Assembly (NCBI GenBank): GCA_022842305.1
Contig: JALHPY010000004.1
Location: 28,917-92,916, forward strand
Length of the DNA: 64,000 nucleotides
Direction: 5' to 3'
Source of the DNA: Rubrivivax sp.
Lineage (GTDB): Bacteria; Pseudomonadota; Gammaproteobacteria; Burkholderiales; Burkholderiaceae_C
Every line of letters starts with the position of its first letter. Position 1 is the first letter of the stretch. The position numbers were made by a program, and so were the translations under genes. Shown piece by piece: positions 8,061 to 17,203 of this stretch. The notes beneath the pieces were generated by a model. The model was not told the DNA's origin and searched no databases. It was given only the letters and a program-made list of their open reading frames with translations.

Positions 8061-10253
8061 TCAGGCCTCCTTCACGAAGCTGACGAAGTTGCTGTGGATG
8101 CTGGTGCTGCCCATCAGGGGATCGGTGGCATAGCGCGTGTTCAGGCCGCCCGCGCTGGCGCCCTTGAGGTAAGCGGTCTTGAGCGCCGGGTTGGCGTGGC
8201 CGAAGCCGTAGACCATGTAGACGCAGTCCTCGCGGATGCGCTGCGTGGCCTTGACGCGCACGCGGTTGCTGAGCACGCCGTCCTGGTTCTTGAGCTGCAC
8301 GTAGTCGCGGTGCTTCAGGCCCAGGCGCGTGGCGGTGGCGGTGTTGATCCAGACATCGTTGTCGGGCATCAGGTCGTGCAGCAGCGGGTTGGTCTGGGTG
8401 CGGCTGAAGGTGTGCACCGGCGCGCGCCCGGTGATCAGCCTGAAGTGGCCTTCGGGCGCCGGCTCCTGCGGTTTGTACTTGGGCACCGGGTCGAAGCCGG
8501 CCTGCGCCAGGCGCTCGGACCAGAATTCGACCTTGCCCGAGGGCGTGTCGAAGCTCAGCGCGAGGCCGGTCTCCACCGTGATGGGCTGCTTGGGGCCCAT
8601 GATCACGCCCTGCTTCTTGAAGTCCTGCCAGTTGTGGCCCGACTTCTCGATGCGGTAGGACAGGTATTCCTCCATGTCCTTGAAGGGCATGCAGGCGCCG
8701 ATGCCCAGCCGCTGCGCCAGTTGCTGGGCGATCCACCACGAAGGCTTCTGGTCGTGCGGCGCGGCCACCACGGGCTGGCGCAGCGATGTCCAGCCGGTGC
8801 GGCCATAGCCCACCAGCAACTCGTCGTGGCGCTCCAGGAAGGTGGTGTCGGGCAGGATCACGTCGGCGTAGCCGGCGATTTCGCTGGGCACGGTCTCGCA
8901 CACCACCAGCAGGTCCAGCTTGTCGATGGCCGCCAGTGTCTGGCGCGGGTCGGGCAGGGCCTGCATCAGGTTGGTCGAGTAGACGAACCAGCCCTTGATC
9001 GGATACGGCTTGTCCGAGAGCGTGGCGTCGCGGATGCTGGTGGTGATGCCCTCGTCGGCAAACGGGTACTGCACGCCGTCGGCGCCGTCGGCATGCGGCT
9101 TGTCCGACTTGGGGTAGGCCGGCAGCGGGAAGGGGGCGATCTTCATGCCCGCGGCGATGAACAGCCCACCCTTGCGGCCCCAGCTGCCCATCAAGGCGTT
9201 GAGCAGGGCCACGGCGCGGCTGCGCTGGGCGTCGTCGCCGTACCAGTTGACGCGCCGGCCGGGGTGGATGATGGTGGCCGGCCGGTGGCTGGCGAATTCC
9301 AGCGCCGCGGCCCGGATCAGCGCGGCGGACACGCCGGTTTCTTCGGCCGCCCAGTCGACGGTGTAGCCCTTGATCTCGGCGGCGAACTTGTCGAAGCCGT
9401 GGCCCCACTGCTCGACGAAGGCGCGGTCGTAGCGGCCCTCGGTGACCAGCAGGTTCATCCAGGCCAGCAGCAGCGCGGTATCGGTACCGGGCTTCACCGG
9501 CAGCCAGTACTTGGCCTTGCTGGCGGCCACCGAGAAGCGCGGGTCGACCACGATCACCGGCACGCGGCGCTCGATCGCCTGCGCAAATTCCTGCACCTGC
9601 GAGTTGTGCATGTTCTCGCCCAGGTGCGAGCCGATGAGCACCAGGCAGTCGGTGTCGCGGATGTCGGTGGGCTCGGGCGAGCCCACGCCGGCGCCGAAGG
9701 TCAGCTGGAAGCCGACATCGCGCGCGCCGCGGCACTGCGCATACGAGGGCCCGGCGATGTTGATCGCGCCCCAGCTCTTCATCATGTGCTGGATGAAGCG
9801 CTGGCCGAAGCCGTGGTTGAACAAGGCCATCGATTCCGGGCCGTGTTCGGCCTTGATCTTGCCCATGCGTTCGGCCACGAAGGCCAGGGCTTCGTCCCAG
9901 CTGGCGGCTTTCCACTGTTCCTTGCCGCGCTCGCCCACGCGGATCAGCGGCTGGCGGATGCGGTCGCTGTCGTAGTGCGCGCCGACGGCGGCGGTGCCGC
10001 GTGGGCACAGCCGGCCCTGGCTCTGCGGGTCCAGCGGGTTGCCCTCGAACTTCCAGAGCTTGCCGTCGCGCACATGGGCGATGCCGCCGCAGCGCCAGAA
10101 GCACATCTCGCAGAAGGTGGGAGTGGTGGTCACCTGGCCTTCGGCCGGCGCGGCGGCAAAGGCCTTGTGCAGGTCCGCGGTGCCGGCCAGTCCTGCGGCG
10201 GCAGCGGCGGCCCCTGATAGGGTCAGGAAGCGGCGGCGGTTGAGTTGTGGCAT
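8061..10253 (-). CDS. Tat-exported molybdopterin oxidoreductase, polysulfide/thiosulfate reductase type
   Basis: A 730-residue DMSO-reductase-family catalytic subunit. It starts with a twin-arginine signal (NRRRFLTLSG). The [4Fe-4S] motif CEMCFWRCGG...GRLCPRG follows near residue 50, and a likely molybdenum-ligand cysteine sits in SYAQCRGARD near residue 190. The size and CFWRCG pattern resemble PsrA/PhsA. The reaction could be reduction of polysulfide, thiosulfate or tetrathionate, or run as an oxidation; sequence does not decide. The ATG at 10253 is chosen for the Tat signal; the ORF track extension upstream runs into the regulatory region. Downstream rhodanese and YeeE genes support a sulfur substrate. 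Confidence 0.9.
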   Translation of the reverse strand: MPQLNRRRFLTLSGAAAAAAGLAGTADLHKAFAAAPAEGQVTTTPTFCEMCFWRCGGIAHVRDGKLWKFEGNPLDPQSQGRLCPRGTAAVGAHYDSDRIRQPLIRVGERGKEQWKAASWDEALAFVAERMGKIKAEHGPESMALFNHGFGQRFIQHMMKSWGAINIAGPSYAQCRGARDVGFQLTFGAGVGSPEPTDIRDTDCLVLIGSHLGENMHNSQVQEFAQAIERRVPVIVVDPRFSVAASKAKYWLPVKPGTDTALLLAWMNLLVTEGRYDRAFVEQWGHGFDKFAAEIKGYTVDWAAEETGVSAALIRAAALEFASHRPATIIHPGRRVNWYGDDAQRSRAVALLNALMGSWGRKGGLFIAAGMKIAPFPLPAYPKSDKPHADGADGVQYPFADEGITTSIRDATLSDKPYPIKGWFVYSTNLMQALPDPRQTLAAIDKLDLLVVCETVPSEIAGYADVILPDTTFLERHDELLVGYGRTGWTSLRQPVVAAPHDQKPSWWIAQQLAQRLGIGACMPFKDMEEYLSYRIEKSGHNWQDFKKQGVIMGPKQPITVETGLALSFDTPSGKVEFWSERLAQAGFDPVPKYKPQEPAPEGHFRLITGRAPVHTFSRTQTNPLLHDLMPDNDVWINTATATRLGLKHRDYVQLKNQDGVLSNRVRVKATQRIREDCVYMVYGFGHANPALKTAYLKGASAGGLNTRYATDPLMGSTSIHSNFVSFVKEA

Positions 10254-10321
10254 GGGGTTTGGGCTGGACGGCTCAGGCGCCCCGGACGGGGCAGCGATGG
10301 GTCGCCGGTCTGCAGCGCTTC

Positions 10322-10340
10322 GATACCCATAAGGGTAATC
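10322..10340. promoter_or_regulatory. Candidate operator of the CsoR-family repressor
   Basis: GATACCCATAAGGGTAATC is an inverted repeat with TACCC and GGGTA arms and a 4-base centre. CsoR/RcnR/FrmR-family repressors bind sites of this G/C-tract type. It lies 69 bases upstream of the Tat subunit start and 245 bases before the repressor gene, which fits control of the Psr-type operon. Confidence 0.55.
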
Positions 10341-10409
10341 ACGCGGTCGCTTTCCGCACTGATCCATGTCAAGCCCCTGGCCGCAGCGTTGCGCGAATCT
10401 GCGCCAGCG

Positions 10410-10428
10410 GTGCCGCAGACTGCGGCAC
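10410..10428. repeat. Perfect 8-bp inverted repeat, 3-base centre
   Basis: GTGCCGCAGACTGCGGCAC reads as two 8-base arms around GAC. It lies in the divergent control region. It may be a second regulator site or a small hairpin; no T-tract follows, so it is not a terminator. Confidence 0.5.
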
Positions 10429-10584
10429 AGCGCCGCAGCCTCCTGCCCGGTCTGGGCCATTTCGCCCCGAACGTGCAAAACTACGGGCCGCATTTACTCC
10501 AGGCAGCTCGATTCGCGGGTCGGCGCCGGCAACGGCTGGCCGCATGGCCTGCGCCACCCGGCCGCCCCTCGCACAGGCCGATCC

Positions 10585-10875
10585 ATGAACGAACACATCA
10601 ACGAAGAACAGCGCACCGAGATCCTGAACCGGCTCAAGCGCGCCGAAGGCCAGTTGCGCGGCATCCAACGCATGATCACCGACGGTGACACCTGCCTGGA
10701 CATCGCCGCGCAGATGGCCGCCGTGCGCAAGGCGCTGGACAGCACCTACGTGCGCATGACCGTGTGCTTCATGCAGCACGAGATGCAGCAGCGCCTGGGC
10801 ATGAACGACGGCCAGGGGGCCGAGTTGCATTCGGTGCTGGACGACGTGCAGGTGCTGCTGGGCAAGCTGCGTTGA
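10585..10875 (+). CDS. CsoR/FrmR-family transcriptional repressor with shifted ligand positions
   Basis: A 96-residue all-helical DUF156 protein (CsoR/RcnR/FrmR/CstR family). The family core is clear: LKRAEGQLRGIQRMI in helix 1, then DTCLDIAAQMAAVRKAL. The first conserved cysteine is present. By the fixed spacing known for this family (second and third ligands at +25 and +29), this protein has Phe and Glu there, but Cys at +24 and His at +28. The sensed signal is therefore uncertain: metal, persulfide or another electrophile. It is divergent from the Psr-type operon and overlaps the next gene (TTGA), so it probably controls both. Confidence 0.88.
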   Translation: MNEHINEEQRTEILNRLKRAEGQLRGIQRMITDGDTCLDIAAQMAAVRKALDSTYVRMTVCFMQHEMQQRLGMNDGQGAELHSVLDDVQVLLGKLR

Positions 10876-11900
10876 CCGCGCCTCAGGCCTCGCCCGCGCG
10901 CTGGCTGGCGCTCAAGCACCTCTACCCCGGCTGGTTTGCCGTGGTCATGGGCCTGTCCGGCCTGGCGCTGGCCTGGCACCGCGCCGCCGCCGTGATGGGC
11001 GACGCCGCCGGCGCGCTGAGCTGGGTGTTGGGCGCACTGGCGGCGCTGGTGTTCGCGGTGCTGGCGCTGGCCGGTGTGGCGCGCTGGCGGCTGCATCCCC
11101 AGTCTTGGGCCGAAGACCTGCGCCACCCGGTGCGCCACAGCTTCGTGGCCGCCCTGCCCATTTCGGTGCTGCTGCTGGCCACGGTGGCGGTGGCCGGCGG
11201 CTTGCACCTGGGCGCGCTGGCGCCACTGGTGCTGGCACTGTGGTGGCTGGGTGCACTGCTGCAGTTGGGCGTCACGCTGTGGGTGCTGTCGCGCTGGTGG
11301 CGCGGCCCCGCCGCCGGTGGCCTGGTGTGGGCCAGCGTGACACCGGCGCTGTTCATCCCCATCGTCGGCAACGTGCTGGTGCCGCTGGCCGGTGTGCCGC
11401 TGGGCCAGCCCGAATGGTCGGCGGCGCAGTTCGGCGTGGGCCTGCTGTTCTGGCCGCTGGTGCTGGGCCTGCTGCTGACGCGGATCGCGCTGCAGGGCCT
11501 GTGGCCCGAACGCCTGATGCCCGCGGCCTTCATCCTGGTGGCGCCGCCGGCGGTGGTGGGCCTGGCGGCGCTGCAGTTCGGCGCGCCGGTGCTGGTGGGC
11601 TGGGCGCTGTGGGGCATCGCGCTGTTCACGCTGCTGTGGCTGCTGCCGCTGCTGCCGCGCATCGGCCAGCTGCCCTTCGGCCTGCCGCACTGGGGTATGA
11701 GCTTCCCGCTGGCCGCCTTCACCGCGCTCACGCTGCGCCTGGCGCCCCCGGGCTGGCCGTCCATGCTGGCCGTGGCGCTGCTGGCCGTGGTGTCGCTGCT
11801 GATCGCGGCGCTCACGCTGGCCACGCTGCGCGGCCTGCGCAACGGCAGCCTGCTGGTGGCCGAGACCGTGGCCGTGGCGGTGGCCGCACCGCCGGGCTGA
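10872..11900 (+). CDS. SLAC1/TDT-family membrane channel or exporter
   Basis: A 342-residue protein of about ten hydrophobic helices resembling the TehA/SLAC1/C4-dicarboxylate (TDT) family, with HLYPGWFAVVMGLSGLALAW near the N-terminus. The ORF track starts earlier inside the repressor gene; a TTG at 10872 overlapping the repressor stop (TTGA) fits translational coupling and starts just before the family-like sequence. The family moves anions and includes the yeast sulfite exporter Ssu1. Next to a sulfur regulator and a Psr-type complex, sulfite or another sulfur anion is a reasonable guess, not shown by sequence. Confidence 0.8.
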   Translation: MTAPQASPARWLALKHLYPGWFAVVMGLSGLALAWHRAAAVMGDAAGALSWVLGALAALVFAVLALAGVARWRLHPQSWAEDLRHPVRHSFVAALPISVLLLATVAVAGGLHLGALAPLVLALWWLGALLQLGVTLWVLSRWWRGPAAGGLVWASVTPALFIPIVGNVLVPLAGVPLGQPEWSAAQFGVGLLFWPLVLGLLLTRIALQGLWPERLMPAAFILVAPPAVVGLAALQFGAPVLVGWALWGIALFTLLWLLPLLPRIGQLPFGLPHWGMSFPLAAFTALTLRLAPPGWPSMLAVALLAVVSLLIAALTLATLRGLRNGSLLVAETVAVAVAAPPG

Positions 11901-11911
11901 AGCGCGCCCGT

Positions 11912-12775
11912 TCAGGCCCCGTGCCTGAAGACGACGGTGCGCCGGCCGTTGAGCAGCACCCGGTGCTCGGCGTGCCAGTGCACGGCGCGCGCCAGCACCA
12001 CGTTCTCGACGTCCTTGCCCAGGCGTACAAAGGCCTCTGCATCCAGCGTGTGGTCCACGCGCACCGTGTCCTGCTCGATGATCGGGCCCTCGTCCAGGTC
12101 GGCGGTGACGTAGTGCGCCGTCGCCCCCACCACCTTGACGCCGCGCGCGTGCGCCTGGTGGTAGGGCCGCGCGCCCTTGAAGCTGGGCAGGAAGCTGTGG
12201 TGGATGTTGATGCAGCGGCCTTCCAGCCTCTGGCACAGGTCGTCGCTGAGCACCTGCATGTAGCGCGCCAGCACCAGCAGTTCGGCGCCCGACGCCGCAA
12301 AGCGCTCGAGCAGCTGCGCCTCTTGCGCCGCCTTGTCGTCCTGCAGCGGCAGGTGGTGGAAGGGCAGGCCGTACCAGTCGACCAGACGGCGCAGCTCGGC
12401 ATGGTTTGAGACCACGCCCACCATGTCCACCGGCAGCTCGCCGCTGTGCCAGCGGTGCAGCAGATGGTTGAGGCAGTGCCCGTGCTTGGACACCGCCAGC
12501 ATCACCTTCATGCGCTGCGTGGCGTCGAACAACTGCAGCTGCATGTCGAAGCGCTGCGCCACCGGCGCCATCGCCAGGCGAAAGTCGTCCAGCGTGGCGA
12601 AGCGCGTGCCGGTGGCGCGGAACACGGTGCGCATGAAGAACAGGCCCGTACCTTCATCGCCGAAGTGCGAGGACTCGGTGATGAAGGCCTCGCTGGAGGC
12701 CAGCGCAGAAGCCACCGCGGCGACGATGCCCACGGCGTCGCCGCAGCGGATGTTGAGAACGTAGTGCGGGGACAT
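11912..12775 (-). CDS. purU: Formyltetrahydrofolate deformylase
   Basis: A 287-residue PurU. An N-terminal ACT-like domain (about 1-80) is followed by a formyltransferase-fold catalytic domain. Catalytic motifs INIHHSFLPSFKGARPYHQA and YVTADLDEGPII are intact (Asn, His, Asp of the formyl-transfer site). The enzyme hydrolyses 10-formyl-THF to THF and formate, balancing one-carbon pools. The length is normal. It converges with the SLAC1-type gene and is divergent from the FAD oxidoreductase. Confidence 0.95.
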   Translation of the reverse strand: MSPHYVLNIRCGDAVGIVAAVASALASSEAFITESSHFGDEGTGLFFMRTVFRATGTRFATLDDFRLAMAPVAQRFDMQLQLFDATQRMKVMLAVSKHGHCLNHLLHRWHSGELPVDMVGVVSNHAELRRLVDWYGLPFHHLPLQDDKAAQEAQLLERFAASGAELLVLARYMQVLSDDLCQRLEGRCINIHHSFLPSFKGARPYHQAHARGVKVVGATAHYVTADLDEGPIIEQDTVRVDHTLDAEAFVRLGKDVENVVLARAVHWHAEHRVLLNGRRTVVFRHGA

Positions 12776-12900
12776 GGAGCAGGGCCTGTGGGGGTGGTTG
12801 TCGGGCGCAAAGACTGGGCTGCGATTGTGGCTTGCGTCGCGACGGCCGCGCGCCGCTGCCGCGATACTGGGTCACCCGTCATATCCCGCAGTGCCCGACC

Positions 12901-14046
12901 ATGACCGACACCCCCGAACCCGCGTCCTACGACATCGCCATCATCGGCGCCGGCATCGTCGGCGCCTCCATCGCCTACCAGCTGGCGCCGCAAGTGCGCG
13001 TGCTGCTGCTCGAGGCCGAATCGGCGGCCGGCTACCACAGCACCGGCCGCTCGGCCGCGCTGTATGCCGAAACCTACGGTCCGCCGGCCGTGCGCGCGCT
13101 CACCCGCGCCAGCCGCGCCTTCTTCGACGTGCCGCCGGCCGGCTTTGCCCAGCAGCCCTTGCTGGAACTGCGCGGCACGCTGCTGGTGGGCCCCGAATCG
13201 CAGCGCGAGCAGGCGCTGGCCTACCTGGCCACGCTGCAGGCCGAGGGCTGCGCCGCCGAATGGCTGGAAGGTGCCGATGTGCTGGCGCGCGTGCCCACGC
13301 TGCGGCCCGAAGCCGCAGTGGTGGCGGTGTACGACCCGGGGGCCTTCGACATCGATGTCGACGCGCTGCTGCAGGGCTTTCTGCGCGGCGCACGGGCCCA
13401 GGGCGCGGTGCTGGCCACCGATGCCCGCGTCACCGCGCTGGCCGCGCAGGCGGGCGGCTGGCACATCGCCTGTGCCGACGGCCGCAGCTTCAACGCCGCG
13501 CGCGTGGTCAACGCCGCCGGCGCCTGGGCCGACGAGGTGGCGGCATTGGCCGGCGCGGCACCCTCGGGGCTGGAGCCGCGGCGGCGCTCGGCCTTCCTCT
13601 TCACCGTGCCCGAAGGCGTGGACGCGCGCCGCTGGCCGGCGGTGATCGCGCTGGACGAGAGCTGGTACTTCAAGCCCGACGCCGGGCTGCTGCTGGGATC
13701 ACCGGCCAACGCCGACCCGGTGGCGGCGCACGACGTGGTGCCCGAGGAGTTCGACGTGGCGCTTGGCATCTACCGCATCGAAGAGGCCACCACCATGACG
13801 ATCCGCCGCCCGCGCAGCACCTGGGCCGGGCTGCGCAGCTTCGTGGCCGACGGCGAGCCGCTGTGCGGCCCCGACCCGGCCGCGCCGGGCTTCTTCTGGG
13901 CCGCGGCCCTGGGGGGTTACGGCATCCAGAGCGCCCCGGCCTTCGGCCAGCTGTGCGCGGCGCTGCTGCGCGGCCAGCCGGTGCCGGACCACATCCTGGC
14001 GCAGGGGCTGGATGTCGGCAGCCTGGCGCCGGGTCGACCGGCCTGA
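12901..14046 (+). CDS. FAD-dependent oxidoreductase, DAO family
   Basis: A 381-residue flavoprotein of the D-amino-acid oxidase/dehydrogenase, glycine oxidase and sarcosine oxidase group. The ADP-binding motif IAIIGAGIVGASIAYQL is near residue 12; the C-terminal LGGYGIQSAPAFGQL is the usual second FAD contact. ATG 12901 is chosen because it begins just before the dinucleotide fold; the track start is earlier. Substrate not assignable. It is 104 bases before the Ior-like operon on the same strand and could be part of it or independent. Confidence 0.88.
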   Translation: MTDTPEPASYDIAIIGAGIVGASIAYQLAPQVRVLLLEAESAAGYHSTGRSAALYAETYGPPAVRALTRASRAFFDVPPAGFAQQPLLELRGTLLVGPESQREQALAYLATLQAEGCAAEWLEGADVLARVPTLRPEAAVVAVYDPGAFDIDVDALLQGFLRGARAQGAVLATDARVTALAAQAGGWHIACADGRSFNAARVVNAAGAWADEVAALAGAAPSGLEPRRRSAFLFTVPEGVDARRWPAVIALDESWYFKPDAGLLLGSPANADPVAAHDVVPEEFDVALGIYRIEEATTMTIRRPRSTWAGLRSFVADGEPLCGPDPAAPGFFWAAALGGYGIQSAPAFGQLCAALLRGQPVPDHILAQGLDVGSLAPGRPA

Positions 14047-14150
14047 ATCCGGCTCGATCGGCCCGATCGGCCTAGGCGACCACCCCGATTGCAGGGACAA
14101 GTGCGGCGCCGCATCATCACCGGCTTCCAGCAGTCCACCGGAGACGCCGC

Positions 14151-14651
14151 ATGCCCGATCTCAACGTGAATGGCGTGCTGCGCACGCACGACGCCGAGCC
14201 CGACACGCCCCTGCTGTGGGTGCTGCGCGAACAGCTGGGCCTGACCGGCACCAAGTACGGCTGCGGCGTGGCGCAGTGCGGCTCTTGCACGGTGCACATC
14301 GACGGCGCGCCGGTGCGCAGCTGCGCCGTGACCGTGTCCACGCTGCAGCCGGGGCAGAAGATCACCACCATCGAAGGCCTGTCGCCCGACGGTGGCCACG
14401 CGCTGCAGAAGGCCTGGGTGCAACTGGACGTGCCGCAGTGCGGCTACTGCCAGAGCGGCATGCTCATGGCCGCCGCCGCGCTGCTGAAGGCAAAGCCGCG
14501 GCCCAGCGACGCCGACATCGACGCGGCCATCACCAACATCTGCCGCTGCGGCACCTACAACCGCGTGCGCGAAGGCATCAAGCTGGCCGCCGGCATCACC
14601 ACCCGCAGCGCCGCGCTCGAGGTCATCCACCTGCAGCGGGGGCAGGCATGA
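14151..14651 (+). CDS. [2Fe-2S] small subunit of a xanthine dehydrogenase-family molybdoenzyme (IorA-like)
   Basis: A 166-residue protein with two [2Fe-2S] domains. The plant-type cluster motif is [16 protein letters not shown] (near residue 42) and the C-terminal helical cluster motif is [10 protein letters not shown] with [14 protein letters not shown]. This is the layout of isoquinoline 1-oxidoreductase alpha and aldehyde-oxidising enzyme small subunits. It overlaps the large-subunit gene by four bases (ATGA). No signal peptide, so it probably rides out with the Tat-tagged large subunit. Confidence 0.93.
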   Translation: MPDLNVNGVLRTHDAEPDTPLLWVLREQLGLTGTKYGCGVAQCGSCTVHIDGAPVRSCAVTVSTLQPGQKITTIEGLSPDGGHALQKAWVQLDVPQCGYCQSGMLMAAAALLKAKPRPSDADIDAAITNICRCGTYNRVREGIKLAAGITTRSAALEVIHLQRGQA

Positions 14652-16816
14652 GCGCCGTGCTGTCGCGCCGCGAATTCCTGGGCAGCGCCGCCGCGGCCGG
14701 CGCCTTCGTCTTCGGCTTTGCCACCGACGCTGCGGCGCAGGGCGTTGCGCCCGAGATCAACGCCTGGGTGGTGGTGCACCCCGACGAGCGCGTGGTGATC
14801 CGCATCGCGCGCTCGGAGATGGGGCAGGGCACGCTCACCGGGCTGGCGCAGCTGGTGGCCGAGGAGCTGGGCTGCGACTGGACGCGTGTGTCCACCGAAT
14901 ACCCCACGCCGGGGCAGAACCTGGCGCGCCAGCGTGTGTGGGGCAACTTCTCCACCGGCGGCAGCCGCGGCATCCGCGAGTCGCACGACTACGTGCGCAA
15001 GGGCGGCGCCACGGCGCGGGCCATGCTCGTGCAGGCCGCGGCCCAGGGCTGGGGCGTGGCGGCGGAGGATTGCCGCAGCGACAAGGGCGTCATCACGCAC
15101 CCCGCCAGCAACCGCCGCACCACTTACGGCCAGATGGCCGCGGCTGCGGCCAAGCTGGCGCCACCGGCCGAGGTGAAGCTCAAGGACCCCAAGGACTGGA
15201 CCCTGGCCGGCAAGCCGCTGGCGCGCCTGGATACGGCCGAAAAGACCACCGGCAAGCAGGTCTACGGCGCCGACCTGCAACTGCCCGGCATGCTCAACGC
15301 CGCCATCAAGGAATGCCCGGTGTTCGGCGGCAAGCTCAAGTCCTTCAACGCCGCCGCGGTGAGCGGCCGGCGCGGCGTGAAGGCCGTTCTCAAGGTGGGC
15401 GACGGCGCCGTGGCCGTGGTGGCCGACACCTGGTGGCGTGCCAAGACCGCGCTCGACGCCCTGCCCATCGAATGGGACTTCGGCGCCAACGTCGGCGTGC
15501 AGCAGGCCGACATCGACGCCCTGGTGCGCAGCGGCCTCACCGCCGAACAGGCCGCGGTGGGCAACAGCCAGGGCGCGGTGGCGCCGGCGCTGGCGGGCGC
15601 GGCGCGCCGGATCGAGGCCACCTACAGCTACCCCTTCCAGAACCACGCCACCATGGAGCCCATGAACGCCACGGCGCGCTGGACGACCGAGCGTTGCGAG
15701 GTCTGGACGCCCACGCAGAACGGCGAAGCCGCGCTGGCCGCCACGTCCGAGGCCGCGGGCCTGCCCAACTCGGCCTGCGAGGTCTACAAGATCCACCTGG
15801 GCGGTGGCTTCGGCCGGCGCGGCGCGGTGCACGACTGGGTGCGCCAGGCGGTGGCCATCGCGCGCCAGATGCCGGGCACGCCGGTCAAGCTGCTGTGGTC
15901 GCGCGAAGAAGACATGACGCACGGCCGCTACCACCCCATCACACAGTGCAAGCTCACCGCCGGGCTGGACGACAAGGGCCAGCTGAACGCGTTGCACATG
16001 CGCATCGCCGGCCAGTCCATCCTGGCCGGGGTGTTTCCGCAGATGGTCAAGGACGGCAAGGACCCGGTGGTCTTCCAGGGCCTCAACAACGGCGGCGGCG
16101 AGGCCATGATCGGCTACACCGTGCCGCACCTGCTGATCGACCACGCCATACGCAACCCGCATGTGCCGCCGGGCTTCTGGCGCGGCGTCAACCTCAACCA
16201 GAACGCCATCTACCTGGAATGTTTTCTGGACGAGATCGCGCACGCCACCGGCAAGGATCCACTGGTGCTGCGGCGCGAGCTGATGAAGAACCACCCCAAG
16301 CACCTGGCCGTGCTCGAGGCCGCTGCCGCGCGCGCCGGCTGGGGCAAGCCGGCGCCCGACGTGGGCGGGCAGAAGGTGTTTCGCGGCCTGGCGCAGACGC
16401 ATGGCTTCGGCAGCTACGTGGCGGCCTGCGCCGACGTCTCGGTCAGCGCCGACGGGGCGCTCAAGGTGCACCGCATCGTGGCCGCCACCGACTGCGGCCA
16501 CGCCGTCAACCCGCAGCAGATCGAGGCGCAGATCGAGGGCAGCTTCGTCTACGGCCTGTCGGCGGCGCTGTACGGCGCCTGCACGGTGAAGGACGGGCGC
16601 ATAGTCCAGACCAACTTCGACACCTACCCGGCGCTGCGCATGGCAGAGATGCCCAAGGTCGAGTGCATCGTCATGCCCTCGGGCGGCTTCTGGGGCGGCG
16701 TGGGCGAGCCCACCATCGCGGTGGCGGCGCCGGCGGTGCTGAACGCCATCTTCGCCGCCACGGGCAAGCGCATCCGCGACCTGCCGCTGTCGCTGCACAG
16801 CCTCAAGCGGGCTTAG
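14648..16816 (+). CDS. Tat-exported molybdopterin subunit, xanthine dehydrogenase family (IorB-like)
   Basis: A 722-residue catalytic subunit with a Tat signal ([16 protein letters not shown]). It matches the IorB type (periplasmic, no FAD subunit), with [35 protein letters not shown] and the C-terminal GGVGEP containing the catalytic glutamate. Substrates of this class are aldehydes or N-heterocycles; electrons normally go to a c-type cytochrome. Its stop codon is immediately followed by the soxX ATG, so this enzyme is in one operon with soxXYZA. The substrate is unknown. Confidence 0.9.
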   Translation: MSAVLSRREFLGSAAAAGAFVFGFATDAAAQGVAPEINAWVVVHPDERVVIRIARSEMGQGTLTGLAQLVAEELGCDWTRVSTEYPTPGQNLARQRVWGNFSTGGSRGIRESHDYVRKGGATARAMLVQAAAQGWGVAAEDCRSDKGVITHPASNRRTTYGQMAAAAAKLAPPAEVKLKDPKDWTLAGKPLARLDTAEKTTGKQVYGADLQLPGMLNAAIKECPVFGGKLKSFNAAAVSGRRGVKAVLKVGDGAVAVVADTWWRAKTALDALPIEWDFGANVGVQQADIDALVRSGLTAEQAAVGNSQGAVAPALAGAARRIEATYSYPFQNHATMEPMNATARWTTERCEVWTPTQNGEAALAATSEAAGLPNSACEVYKIHLGGGFGRRGAVHDWVRQAVAIARQMPGTPVKLLWSREEDMTHGRYHPITQCKLTAGLDDKGQLNALHMRIAGQSILAGVFPQMVKDGKDPVVFQGLNNGGGEAMIGYTVPHLLIDHAIRNPHVPPGFWRGVNLNQNAIYLECFLDEIAHATGKDPLVLRRELMKNHPKHLAVLEAAAARAGWGKPAPDVGGQKVFRGLAQTHGFGSYVAACADVSVSADGALKVHRIVAATDCGHAVNPQQIEAQIEGSFVYGLSAALYGACTVKDGRIVQTNFDTYPALRMAEMPKVECIVMPSGGFWGGVGEPTIAVAAPAVLNAIFAATGKRIRDLPLSLHSLKRA

Positions 16817-17203
16817 ATGACGGGGCTGCTGGCGTTGGCGCTGGCGGGGGCGTTGCAGACGGGCGCGGCGGGGGCCGCACCGGTGGGCGATGCGGCGCGC
16901 GGCGCGCAGATCGTCGCCAGCCGCAGCACCGGCCTGTGCGTGCTGTGCCACCCCGTGCCCGGCGTGCAGTCGGTGCAGGCGGGCACGCTGGGGCCCGACC
17001 TGGCCGGGGTGGGCGCGCGCTTTGACCGCGCGGCGCTGCGCCAGCGCCTGGTGGACCCGGCGCGCTTCAATCCGCAAACCATCATGCCCTCGGCGACGCG
17101 CACCGAAGGCCAGCAACGCGTGGCCGCATCGCGGCAGGGCCGGCCGCTGCTGGACGCACAACAGCTCGAGGACGTGCTGGCCTACCTGGAGACGCTGCGT
17201 TGA
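16817..17203 (+). CDS. soxX: Sulfur-oxidation c-type cytochrome SoxX
   Basis: A 128-residue monohaem cytochrome with a signal peptide (cleavage near residue 20). The haem site is CVLCH and the axial methionine is in TIMPSATRTEG; the C-terminal LLDAQQLEDVLAYLETL matches SoxX. With SoxA it forms the enzyme that links thiosulfate to the SoxY cysteine and takes two electrons. It begins on the base after the IorB-like stop and overlaps soxY by four bases (TTGA). An alternative role is electron acceptor for the molybdoenzyme. Confidence 0.9.
   Translation: MTGLLALALAGALQTGAAGAAPVGDAARGAQIVASRSTGLCVLCHPVPGVQSVQAGTLGPDLAGVGARFDRAALRQRLVDPARFNPQTIMPSATRTEGQQRVAASRQGRPLLDAQQLEDVLAYLETLR

Larger units (their letters stand above)
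10254..10584. promoter_or_regulatory. Divergent regulatory region between the Psr-type operon and the CsoR-family gene
   Basis: A 331-base gene-free stretch that must hold promoters for both flanking transcription units. Two inverted repeats are visible (listed separately at 10322 and 10410). No convincing sigma-70 boxes were assigned. ORFs drawn through it in the track are shadows. Confidence 0.6.
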
